Source: Saprospiraceae bacterium
GTDB taxonomy: Bacteria > Bacteroidota > Bacteroidia > Chitinophagales > Saprospiraceae
DNA length: 45,282 bases
NCBI GenBank assembly: GCA_013140975.1
Contig: JABFRV010000031.1
Span: 1-45,282, forward strand
Reading direction: 5' to 3'
This document shows, piece by piece, positions 1-6,846 of this stretch; positions within the stretch are counted from its first letter, which is position 1, and the number at the start of each line of letters is the position of its first letter. Under the pieces are notes generated by a model. The model worked only from the letters and a program-made list of their open reading frames with translations, made no database searches and was not told the DNA's origin. A program made the position numbers and the translations under genes.

Positions 1-1
1 G

Positions 2-823
2 GATATAAAAAATATTATTCTTCCAAGAAATAAATTTTCCTATAAGAATAATTTTGGACATATGTTGTTGATCGCGGGATCTAAATCCATGTGCGGAGCA
101 TCCATATTGTCTGCAAAAGCAGCCATGAGATCTGGTCTTGGACTAATAGCAGTAATAACTGACACAGATTGCAAAGCTCATTTATTCTCGCAATTTCCTG
201 AAGCGATGGTGAATGAGTACGAAGAGTTTTTCCCATTAATTATTAATAAATTTAATTCAATATGTGTTGGCTCTGGAATGAAAGGTATTGAAAACATGGA
301 ATCAATCTTGAATAAGTGTTATAGTGCAAAAATATCGATGATACTTGATGCTGAAGCAATTCAGGCACTAGCATCAAATCCTAATCTCCTCAAAAAAATT
401 CCTGCTAATACCATTTTGACACCTCATATAGGAGAATTTGAAAAACTTGTCAATAAAAAATTTGAGAATAGTATTGATCGCTTACAATTCGCAGCAAGTT
501 TTGCATTAAAACATAAAATAATTATTGTTCTTAAAGGATCTAACACTTGCGTTATAAATTCTGATGGCATGCAATATTTCAATACCACGGGTAATCAGGG
601 AATGGCAACTGCAGGTAGTGGAGATGTACTCGCTGGAATCATTGGCTCATTACTTGCCCAATCTTATCAACCTATTCATGCTGCAATAATTGGTGTATAT
701 ATCCATGGGTTATCTGGCGACCTCGCTCTTAAAAAACAATCTTACGAAAGCATGATAGCTTCAGATATATCAGAAAATTTAGGCGATGCATTTAAGGAAC
801 TTGAACCCAAAGAATTATTTTAA
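2..823 (+). CDS. nnrD: NAD(P)H-hydrate dehydratase domain of Nnr-type repair enzyme (5' truncated)
   Basis: The reading frame is open to the left edge, so the ATG at 62 is internal: the upstream codons give a plausible continuation ending in NNFGH just before MLLIAGS. Only the ADP/ATP-dependent (S)-NAD(P)H-hydrate dehydratase part is visible. In many bacteria it is fused behind an NAD(P)HX epimerase domain, which would lie outside the window. Visible signatures are the GH-x-LLIAGS opening, the TPHIGEFEKL segment, VLKGSNT, and the ribokinase-fold nucleotide-binding stretch GNQGMATAGSGDVLAG near the C-terminus. The enzyme repairs hydrated NADH/NADPH in the cytoplasm. Identification is confident. 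Whether it is a fusion or a single-domain protein cannot be told from here. Confidence 0.9.
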   Translation, partial: DIKNIILPRNKFSYKNNFGHMLLIAGSKSMCGASILSAKAAMRSGLGLIAVITDTDCKAHLFSQFPEAMVNEYEEFFPLIINKFNSICVGSGMKGIENMESILNKCYSAKISMILDAEAIQALASNPNLLKKIPANTILTPHIGEFEKLVNKKFENSIDRLQFAASFALKHKIIIVLKGSNTCVINSDGMQYFNTTGNQGMATAGSGDVLAGIIGSLLAQSYQPIHAAIIGVYIHGLSGDLALKKQSYESMIASDISENLGDAFKELEPKELF

Positions 824-835
824 ACTATAACCGGA

Positions 836-866
836 GTCGCAAGTCGCAAGTCGCGTGTCGCGTGTC
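836..866. repeat. Tandem heptamer array (4 units)
   Basis: Seven-base units GTCGCAA, GTCGCAA, GTCGCGT, GTCGCGT and a partial GTC follow each other without gaps, 12 nt after the nnrD stop codon. The two halves differ by the same substitutions, as if a two-unit block was copied and changed. It is GC-richer than its surroundings. No function is evident. Confidence 0.8.
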
Positions 867-883
867 AAATTTCAATTTATTAG

Positions 884-915
884 AGCTTCAGAGCTTTAAA
901 GCTTCAGAGCTTTAA
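884..915. repeat. Perfect 16-bp tandem duplication at the 3' end of the ArsC-like gene
   Basis: The unit AGCTTCAGAGCTTTAA occurs twice back to back. It is itself two similar 8-mers (AGCTTCAG, AGCTTTAA). The second copy contains the stop codon (904-906) and the last codons of the convergent ArsC-like gene, so the duplication has probably shaped that gene's end or its 3' untranslated region. Confidence 0.8.
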
Positions 916-1254
916 TTTGGCTTTCTCGATTTCGGCCTTAATAGTTCCAATAAATATTTCTTTACCGGCAATGATTACGGGCCTTTTTAAAAAAGTGTAC
1001 TCAGATAGAATGAGTTTGCGATAATCTTTTTCAGTAAGTTTTTTATCCTTTAATTGAAGTGTGCGATACTTTATGGCTCTTCTTGAAAATAAGGCTTCAT
1101 AGGATCCTGAAAGAGCAGCCATAGAATCCAATTGTTCAGGAGTGATTGCCTCTTGCTTAATGTCTTGTAAGATACAAGAACTTGTATTCAATTTCTTTAA
1201 TATACCTTGACAAGTTGAACAAGTTCCAAGATGATAAATTTTATTCTTCTTCAT
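904..1254 (-). CDS. ArsC/Spx-family (YffB-like) thioredoxin-fold protein
   Basis: About 116 residues from the ATG at 1254. An upstream in-frame start at 1290 would add 12 residues that are not typical of the family, so 1254 is preferred. The N-terminus has the redox motif CSTC (Cys12, Cys15) after a short beta strand (KIYHLGT), followed by the ArsC-like alpha/beta body and a KRPVII segment, which is the cis-proline region characteristic of the arsenate reductase/Spx fold. The family includes glutaredoxin-coupled arsenate reductases, the regulator Spx and uncharacterised YffB-like proteins. No ars genes are nearby, so an arsenate role is not supported. It is convergent with nnrD. Confidence 0.75.
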   Translation of the reverse strand: MKKNKIYHLGTCSTCQGILKKLNTSSCILQDIKQEAITPEQLDSMAALSGSYEALFSRRAIKYRTLQLKDKKLTEKDYRKLILSEYTFLKRPVIIAGKEIFIGTIKAEIEKAKLKL

Positions 1255-1327
1255 ATTCAATATAAACAGATTTGAATTCTCATAGTTCAATCCAGTGAAT
1301 TCTATTCTATCTTTTATAATATTTTAT

Positions 1328-1462
1328 TGTTGTCCGATTAATGATAATAATAAATTGAACCTCAATAAAATGCCTTAAGCAACCCCATGCTTCAGCGTGG
1401 GGTTGAAAATGCTCGTTACAAAAGGGCTTTAGCCCTGACTAGCAAATATTAGTCGGACAACA
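1328..1462. mobile_element. MITE/REP-like element with 15-bp terminal inverted repeats
   Basis: The left end TGTTGTCCGATTAAT (1328-1342) and the right end ATTAGTCGGACAACA (1448-1462) are inverted copies with a single mismatch. Inside are two strong hairpins. The one at 1381-1404 has a 10-bp stem with one G-T pair and loop TTCA; the one at 1423-1436 has a 6-bp stem (AGGGCT/AGCCCT) and a 2-nt loop. There is no open reading frame. Length (135 bp), ends and internal palindromes fit a non-autonomous miniature element, or a REP-type repeat mobilised in trans. It sits between the divergent ArsC-like and phosphorylase genes. No clean target duplication abuts the ends. Confidence 0.6.
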
Positions 1463-1525
1463 GTGATAATATTTTTTATCTTTACAAGTAATATAATATT
1501 CTTAATTCGTTTCTTCTAAATAAAA

Positions 1526-2377
1526 TTGAAAGCAAACTGGATCCTAAATAAAGACGGCTCAATCTATCATTTGGGCTTGAGAAAAGATCAACTCGCCTCA
1601 ACTATCATTACAGTTGGTGACCCTGGACGTGTTTCGCCGATAAGCCAACATTTTGACAGTATCGAATTGAAAAATTCCAGAAGAGAGTTCGTTTGTCATA
1701 CAGGATATATTGGCAAAAAAAGGATTTCCGTATTATCTACAGGAATTGGCACTGACAATATAGATATTGTAATCAATGAATGTGATGCATTGTACAATGT
1801 AGATCTTAATACAGGAGAAAAAAATAAAACACAAACTCAACTTGATTTTATTCGAATAGGGACTTCCGGCGCAATCCAGAAAGATATTCCGGTGGATTCA
1901 TTCCTTATTAGCGAAGCAGCAATAGGTACAGACGCATTAATGAATTTTTATCTTCATAAACATATAGAAAAGTCTGATCAATTATTGAATCAATTTCATC
2001 GATCAGGAATTCCCTTGTCTTCCTTATACTATTCAATATGCAATGCAGAATTATTAAATCAGTATTCAGATCCTTCCATGCAAAGAGGTGTTACCATAAC
2101 GGCTCCCGGATTCTATGCTCCTCAGGGAAGAACTACAAGAATTCCTATAGCCATTGAAAACCTACTATCCAAGTATTCTCAAATTCAACTTTCAAATTCA
2201 GGAAGAATTACGAATATCGAAATGGAAACTGCAGGAATTTATGGTTTATCAGAAATCTTAAAGCATAGAGCCATTTCCTTAAATGCAATTCTTGCCAATA
2301 GAATTACCAATGAGTTTTCACATGACCCGGAAAAAACCATTAGCACACTCATTGAAAAAATATTATCTAAAATCTGA
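1526..2377 (+). CDS. Nucleoside phosphorylase, uridine phosphorylase-like
   Basis: 283 residues of the PNP/UDP phosphorylase family, which cleave nucleosides with phosphate into free base and (deoxy)ribose-1-phosphate in salvage. Seen: the phosphate-binding VGDPGRV at residues 30-36, STGIGTDNIDIV, RIGTSGAIQ, and the C-terminal NIEMETAGIYGL that contacts the ribose and base. The start is TTG at 1526. An in-frame stop lies three codons upstream (1517-1519) and there is no suitable ATG downstream, so a non-ATG start is forced. Family length and N-terminal sequence match well from that codon. The gene stands alone, just downstream of the repeat element at 1328-1462. Confidence 0.85.
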   Translation: MKANWILNKDGSIYHLGLRKDQLASTIITVGDPGRVSPISQHFDSIELKNSRREFVCHTGYIGKKRISVLSTGIGTDNIDIVINECDALYNVDLNTGEKNKTQTQLDFIRIGTSGAIQKDIPVDSFLISEAAIGTDALMNFYLHKHIEKSDQLLNQFHRSGIPLSSLYYSICNAELLNQYSDPSMQRGVTITAPGFYAPQGRTTRIPIAIENLLSKYSQIQLSNSGRITNIEMETAGIYGLSEILKHRAISLNAILANRITNEFSHDPEKTISTLIEKILSKI

Positions 2378-2552
2378 TATTGTCACATTTAGAGTATCGT
2401 CTGTTTTCTCAAGCCCGGCAATTAGAAATCAATCGTCTACATTAAAATTTAATATTGAAATAATTTCTTGCAATTAGTAATATTTGCTGTTGTATTTATA
2501 ATAATCTGAAAATATACGAAAAATTAAAGTGAAGCATTCACTATAGTGCATT

Positions 2553-2590
2553 AAAAAACCGCTTCTAATTTCTCAGAAGCGGTCTTTATT
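2553..2590 (-). terminator. Hairpin terminator after yceI (possibly bidirectional)
   Basis: A 9-bp perfect stem ACCGCTTCT/AGAAGCGGT (2558-2566 with 2575-2583) has an 8-nt loop. On the minus strand it is followed by a T run (plus-strand AAAAAA at 2553-2558). It lies 16 nt beyond the stop of the YceI gene and also downstream of the phosphorylase, where the plus-strand tail is weaker. Confidence 0.75.
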
Positions 2591-2605
2591 TACTTTAAAC
2601 CTCAT

Positions 2606-3187
2606 TTATTTCATCAAAGCCAAATTCACTTCAAATTCAAAATCATTATTGATTGCTTTATCTCCGATTGAATCAAAGAAAGAAGCTGAACCATACTTAA
2701 TATTATATTTAGTACGATCTACAATAATCTTTGCACTTGCAGAAGCCATATCAATCATTGCATCAAAACTTACACTTTGCGTAATTCCCTTGATTGTTAG
2801 ATCACCTGTTACAACAAATTTCTTAGGATTTATTGTTGCAGCAGCATTCTTTAAAACAAATTTTGCTGTAGAATGATTACTTACACCAAAAAAATCATCT
2901 GACTTCAAGTGTCCGATCAATTTATCTGCATACTCACCCTGAAGATCTGTACATGTTATTGAATTCATATCAATAACAAACTCGCCGGAAACCGGAACTC
3001 CATTATCAAAGCTTAAGGTTCCTGATTTTAAAGAAACCGTTCCACCATGTTGCCCGGTTACTTTTTTCCCTAACCACTTAGCAGTACTCTTACTAGTATC
3101 TACTTTTAAAATCGTTGGTTTGCTATCAAAGGAGGAAACCAATAAGCCAGCTATTAATGCTGTAAAGACAAAAACTACATTTTTCAT
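2606..3187 (-). CDS. YceI family periplasmic protein
   Basis: 193 residues with an N-terminal signal peptide (MKNVVFVFTALIAGLLVSSF). The body is a YceI-type lipocalin-like beta barrel: TSKSTAKWLGKKVTGQHGGTV, GTLSFDNG, a GEFVIDMNSI strand, LKSDDFFGVSNHSTAKFV, GDLTIKGITQSVSFD. YceI proteins bind isoprenoid-like lipids in the periplasm; their physiological role is poorly defined, although links to stress and acid response are known. It is a single gene with its own terminator. A perfect spaced palindrome lies about 45 nt upstream and may be an operator. Confidence 0.9.
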   Translation of the reverse strand: MKNVVFVFTALIAGLLVSSFDSKPTILKVDTSKSTAKWLGKKVTGQHGGTVSLKSGTLSFDNGVPVSGEFVIDMNSITCTDLQGEYADKLIGHLKSDDFFGVSNHSTAKFVLKNAAATINPKKFVVTGDLTIKGITQSVSFDAMIDMASASAKIIVDRTKYNIKYGSASFFDSIGDKAINNDFEFEVNLALMK

Positions 3188-3231
3188 TAAATATTTTATT
3201 TAGTTAAGATTAGACGAGTAGAACGGCGATA

Positions 3232-3248
3232 TTGAACTAATTGTTCAA
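3232..3248. promoter_or_regulatory. Candidate operator palindrome upstream of yceI
   Basis: TTGAAC-TAATT-GTTCAA is a perfect inverted repeat (6-bp arms, 5-bp spacer) 45 nt upstream of the yceI start codon. Such symmetry suits a dimeric winged-helix regulator of MarR type. No regulator gene is adjacent, so the assignment is inference only. Confidence 0.4.
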
Positions 3249-3400
3249 CGGCCATAAAATTTTAAGATTCTTATAACATTTAGAGGCATCCATGCATTAG
3301 CTTCTACAGTGTATTTATAAACAATCCTATTAAATGAAAACATAGAGCATTAGTGCTAATCAATAATTTTGGTTTATTTGCAAAAAATCAGATTTGCGAA

Positions 3401-3766
3401 CTATTTTTCTGTTTGTCTAACCAGCAATACCATCTTATCTTCAAACAATGTATATCCTTCATCATAACAAAAATAATATGTTGTTCCCTTCTTAGTGTTG
3501 AAATTATGCGTACTGTATTTAAAGTCAAATCCCTTTGAAAGTAACTGAGACTTGGAAACTGTCTTTTTGCCTTCAGGATTTAAGCTAGACAGAATATTTC
3601 TATTCTTCTTTAGAATCGCATTTATATTCTTAATAAGTCCCGGATCTTTCTTTTTTTCTTCCTGATGATGAATAGATCTACAACTGTCAGTGCAGAATTT
3701 CTTGTCTTTACGACCCACTATAGGAGAGCCGCAGATCATGCATTTAGAGGGCTTGGCGTGTAGCAT
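3401..3766 (-). CDS. Small zinc-ribbon protein of unknown function
   Basis: 121 residues. The N-terminus has a treble-clef/zinc-ribbon-like cluster C-x2-C-x12-C-x3-C (CMICG ... FCTDSC, roughly residues 9-29), followed by a lysine-rich helical stretch and a C-terminal part with alternating strands (TTYYFCYDEGYTLFED). Similar short proteins with this N-terminus occur widely in Bacteroidota without an assigned role. The basic character and zinc site make nucleic-acid binding possible but unproven. A TAAGTTTG promoter element ends 15 nt upstream of the ATG. Confidence 0.65.
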   Translation of the reverse strand: MLHAKPSKCMICGSPIVGRKDKKFCTDSCRSIHHQEEKKKDPGLIKNINAILKKNRNILSSLNPEGKKTVSKSQLLSKGFDFKYSTHNFNTKKGTTYYFCYDEGYTLFEDKMVLLVRQTEK

Positions 3767-3780
3767 ATGCGTTTTTCTTA

Positions 3781-3788
3781 CAAACTTA
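3781..3788 (-). promoter_or_regulatory. TAnnTTTG -7 element for the zinc-ribbon gene
   Basis: TAAGTTTG on the minus strand matches the Bacteroidota sigma -7 consensus and lies 14 nt upstream of the ATG at 3766. No clear TTTG -33 box was seen. Confidence 0.5.
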
Positions 3789-3881
3789 AGAGTTTTTTAG
3801 CCTCATGCAACATTTTTCTACTCACCTTAGTTATTAAAGATGGAAAACCTTTCCGATAATTAATCCTGATCCAGAACATCA

Positions 3882-6203
3882 ATGAATATCAAGAATATTG
3901 TAATTTTGAGGATGAACTTTAAGCTCCTTTCATTTTATCTTTCCTTCATTTTAACAACTGTAATTTCGCTTCAAAACTTAACTGCCGCTCATATAATCGG
4001 TGGTGAAATGTTTTATGAATGCTTAGGATTTAGCTCACTTCCAAATGGACAAACAGATTCTACCACCAGAAAATATCTAATAACCATAAAGCTTTATAGA
4101 GATTGCAGGCCCCAACAACAGGCAGCCGGGTTTGATATGCCTCTTGGCTTTACTATTTATAGACGATCGGCGAATAATGTTTATAGAAATGTTCGAACTG
4201 GTAATCGAGAATTTTCGGCAACAGATTTTGAAGGTCCGAATCTTATCGATTCTCCTGTATACCCTTGTCTGGAATTACCTCCGGATATTTGTGTTGAATC
4301 AGGTACATATACATTTGAAGTAGATCTACCTATCATTAATGAAGAATATGTAATAATCTGGCAGCGATGTTGTAGAAATAACACCATCACTAATATATTA
4401 AACCCAGGAGGCACTGGTGCGACTTTTACAATTAGTATTCATCCGGAATCTCAACGCACATGCAATTCAAGTCCTAAATTTGTCAACTTTCCTCCAACCG
4501 TTGTATGTGTTAATAATCCTTTAAACTTCGATCATTCAGCAGTTGATAAAGAAGGTGATCTATTGGTTTATAGTTTCTGCGAACCTTTCGGAGGTGGCGG
4601 CCAGGGAGGAGGTGGCGGCAATAATTGCACAGCTGTAACCCCATCGCCAGATTGTCCACCACCCTATCCTAAGGTAAATTTTCGTGCACCACAATATAGT
4701 TACTTATTCCCAATGGGAGGAAATCCTCCTGTTAGTATAAATTCATTAACCGGATTAATTACAGGAGAACCCAATGCACAGGGTCAGTATGTAGTATCTG
4801 TATGTTGCTCAGAATATAGAAATGGAATTCTCCTATCAACTTTAAGAAGGGATTTTCAATTCAATGTTGCAAGTTGTGTTGGAACTGTTGTTGCTAAATT
4901 AAACAACGGCAAAGAAGTGAGTAAACAAAATTATGAAATCCTATTATGTGGAGAAGACACACTTCAGATGAATAATGGATCCTATCAACAAAGATTTATT
5001 AATTCAGTACTGTGGGAATATGATAATGGCGGAACAACAGAATCATCAACACTTTGGAATCCGTTTATCAAGTTCAAAGAAGGGGGAATTCACAATGGTC
5101 GCTTCATTCTTAATCCCGGTACAAACTGCAGTGATACTGTAAATTTTAGAATTAATATTATTTCTGATCTTAAGGCAGATTTTTCATTCTCTTATGACAG
5201 TTGCAAGTTTGGTCCTGTAAATTTTAAAGACCTCTCTAAGTCAACTTATAGTAATATCGTCAACTGGAGTTGGGATTTTGGAGACGGGTTCAAAGGATTT
5301 GATCCCAATTATGAATTACAATATTTTCACCCGGATAACTATGGCGTTACATTAGATATTATTGACGATCTGGGATGCAAAAAATCTGTTGTTAAAAACC
5401 TAAGTTGGTTTCCTGCCCCTAACGTAATTGTATTTCGCCCAAGTGTAACAGAAGGCTGTGTACCACTTACTGTAAGTTTTAAAAATATTTCATTCCCAAC
5501 TGATGATAAATATAAATTTAATTGGACTTTTTCAGATGGCTTATCAGTGACCGGAATAAATGTAAGCCGAAGATTTGATTCGATAGGATTATATGGTTTA
5601 AAACTAAAAGTTACATCGCCAGTAGGATGTGTTAATGAAGGATCATTTGATAATGTTATAAGTGTTTTATCTCCTCCAACTGCCAAATGGTCGGTTGATC
5701 CACTCATTGTGAATTTAAACAATCCATATGTTCAAGGCTATGACTCTACTGAAAAAACGATTGGCAGAGATTGGATAATTGATAACAAAGATTATTACTT
5801 TGATAAAGAAATTAATTATGCTTTTAAAGATACAGGATATCACACAATAAGAATGATTGTCAACGACAAATATTTATGTACAGATACATTAGAAACCCAG
5901 ATATATGCATTCAGGGATTTTACATTATATATGCCTAATGCCTTTACCCCAAACGGTGATGGAAACAATGAAGTTTTTGGTCCTGTAGGATTTTTTCAAG
6001 ATGTGGAGACTTATAGTCTAAAGATATTTGACCGCTGGGGCAGTTTAATCTTTGAATCAGATCGACCGGAAATAGCTTGGAATGGCAAATCTCAAAATTC
6101 AGACAAAACACTACCCCCAGGAACCTACGTATATAACCTTAAATACAAACAGAGCCGCAAAGAATTAATCGAAGAGAAAAAGTTATTTACCCTTATTCGG
6201 TAA
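3882..6203 (+). CDS. T9SS type B (gliding-motility-associated C-terminal domain) PKD-repeat protein
   Basis: 773 residues. After a signal peptide ending near AAHIIGGEM comes a large extracellular beta-rich region of the kind found in Bacteroidota cell-surface proteins (IKLYRDC, SINSLTGLITGEP, VVSVCCSEYRNG), interrupted at about residues 235-250 by a glycine-rich GGGGQGGGGG insert. PKD domains follow, with diagnostic WSWDFGDG and FNWTFSDG. The last ~90 residues are the CHU_C type B sorting domain (PNAFTPNGDGNNEVFGP ... LKIFDRWG ... PPGTYVYNLKY). It is expected to be exported by Sec, then across the outer membrane by T9SS, and held on the surface. Start 3882 gives a longer leader; ATG 3912 (MNFKLL) is an alternative. 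Confidence 0.85.
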   Translation: MNIKNIVILRMNFKLLSFYLSFILTTVISLQNLTAAHIIGGEMFYECLGFSSLPNGQTDSTTRKYLITIKLYRDCRPQQQAAGFDMPLGFTIYRRSANNVYRNVRTGNREFSATDFEGPNLIDSPVYPCLELPPDICVESGTYTFEVDLPIINEEYVIIWQRCCRNNTITNILNPGGTGATFTISIHPESQRTCNSSPKFVNFPPTVVCVNNPLNFDHSAVDKEGDLLVYSFCEPFGGGGQGGGGGNNCTAVTPSPDCPPPYPKVNFRAPQYSYLFPMGGNPPVSINSLTGLITGEPNAQGQYVVSVCCSEYRNGILLSTLRRDFQFNVASCVGTVVAKLNNGKEVSKQNYEILLCGEDTLQMNNGSYQQRFINSVLWEYDNGGTTESSTLWNPFIKFKEGGIHNGRFILNPGTNCSDTVNFRINIISDLKADFSFSYDSCKFGPVNFKDLSKSTYSNIVNWSWDFGDGFKGFDPNYELQYFHPDNYGVTLDIIDDLGCKKSVVKNLSWFPAPNVIVFRPSVTEGCVPLTVSFKNISFPTDDKYKFNWTFSDGLSVTGINVSRRFDSIGLYGLKLKVTSPVGCVNEGSFDNVISVLSPPTAKWSVDPLIVNLNNPYVQGYDSTEKTIGRDWIIDNKDYYFDKEINYAFKDTGYHTIRMIVNDKYLCTDTLETQIYAFRDFTLYMPNAFTPNGDGNNEVFGPVGFFQDVETYSLKIFDRWGSLIFESDRPEIAWNGKSQNSDKTLPPGTYVYNLKYKQSRKELIEEKKLFTLIR

Positions 6204-6332
6204 TACTTAAACTATATTGGTATTTCTAAGCTCCTTTTGGCCATTTACTTACATATTTAACAAATTTGGCATAAGAATTGGATAAGATCTATGGATCTCC
6301 GCTTTAGGAGGCCCTATGTTCAATTTATTGTC

Positions 6333-6842
6333 ATGAAAAATCAGGTTTTTCTGCTTAGCGCTATTTTGGTCTTATGGATTACATTATCGGCTCTTGTCTA
6401 TAACGAAAAATGCTGCACCTCCCAAAAAATACCAATCAAAACAACAAATACCAAAAGGGCTTACTTTCATGGCATAGTACTGCAAGACAGTGACAAATTA
6501 AACTTGAAATTAAGAGACAATTTCATTTTTTATAAAGCTACCTCCGGATACCTGCTTCCCCTCTCAGACAGCTTAAAACAATTGGTGCAGACTACAGCAG
6601 ATTATCTTAAGGAAAATCCAAATAAAAAACTAAAAATAATTTGTCGTTATAGTCCTAAGGAAAATACTAAACTCAACAACAGTGACTATGGTCTGTTGCG
6701 ATCCAAAGAAATTGAAAAAATATTTTTATCGAAAGGAGTTCCTGCCAAACAGTTAATCACGAAAAGTTTAAAAGATACCTTACTCCCTATAATAAATAAT
6801 AGAATTTTTGGTGGCTTCATTCCCTTAATAGTAAACGAATAA
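6333..6842 (+). CDS. OmpA-like C-terminal domain protein, membrane anchored
   Basis: About 169 residues from ATG 6333. An in-frame ATG at 6291 would add an unlikely RFRRPYVQ leader before the hydrophobic segment, so 6333 is chosen. An N-terminal hydrophobic helix (FLLSAILVLWITLSALV) acts as signal or anchor. The C-terminal half (residues ~70-165) resembles an OmpA/peptidoglycan-associating fold: SDSLKQLVQTTADYLKENP, KLKIICRYSPKE, then a LLRSKEIEKIFLSKGVPAKQL helix and strand pair. The match is weak in detail and the usual NxxLSxxRA motif is degenerate (DYGLLRSKEIE). It is followed after 4 nt by the repeat-rich coiled-coil gene, so the two are probably co-transcribed envelope proteins. Confidence 0.55.
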   Translation: MKNQVFLLSAILVLWITLSALVYNEKCCTSQKIPIKTTNTKRAYFHGIVLQDSDKLNLKLRDNFIFYKATSGYLLPLSDSLKQLVQTTADYLKENPNKKLKIICRYSPKENTKLNNSDYGLLRSKEIEKIFLSKGVPAKQLITKSLKDTLLPIINNRIFGGFIPLIVNE

Positions 6843-6846
6843 AAAC

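Noticed and set aside
904-1254. Functional arsenate reductase
   Set aside because: The CxxC motif and fold fit the ArsC/Spx/YffB superfamily, but no arsenic genes are nearby and subgroup residues do not identify arsenate reduction.
1316-1475. ATAATATTTT on both sides of the miniature element as a target-site duplication
   Set aside because: The two copies do not abut the element ends and consist only of A and T in an AT-rich gap, so chance is likely.
3901-3908. TAATTTTG as the promoter of the T9SS type B gene
   Set aside because: It lies between the two candidate start codons, so transcription would begin at or after the second ATG; probably a chance match.
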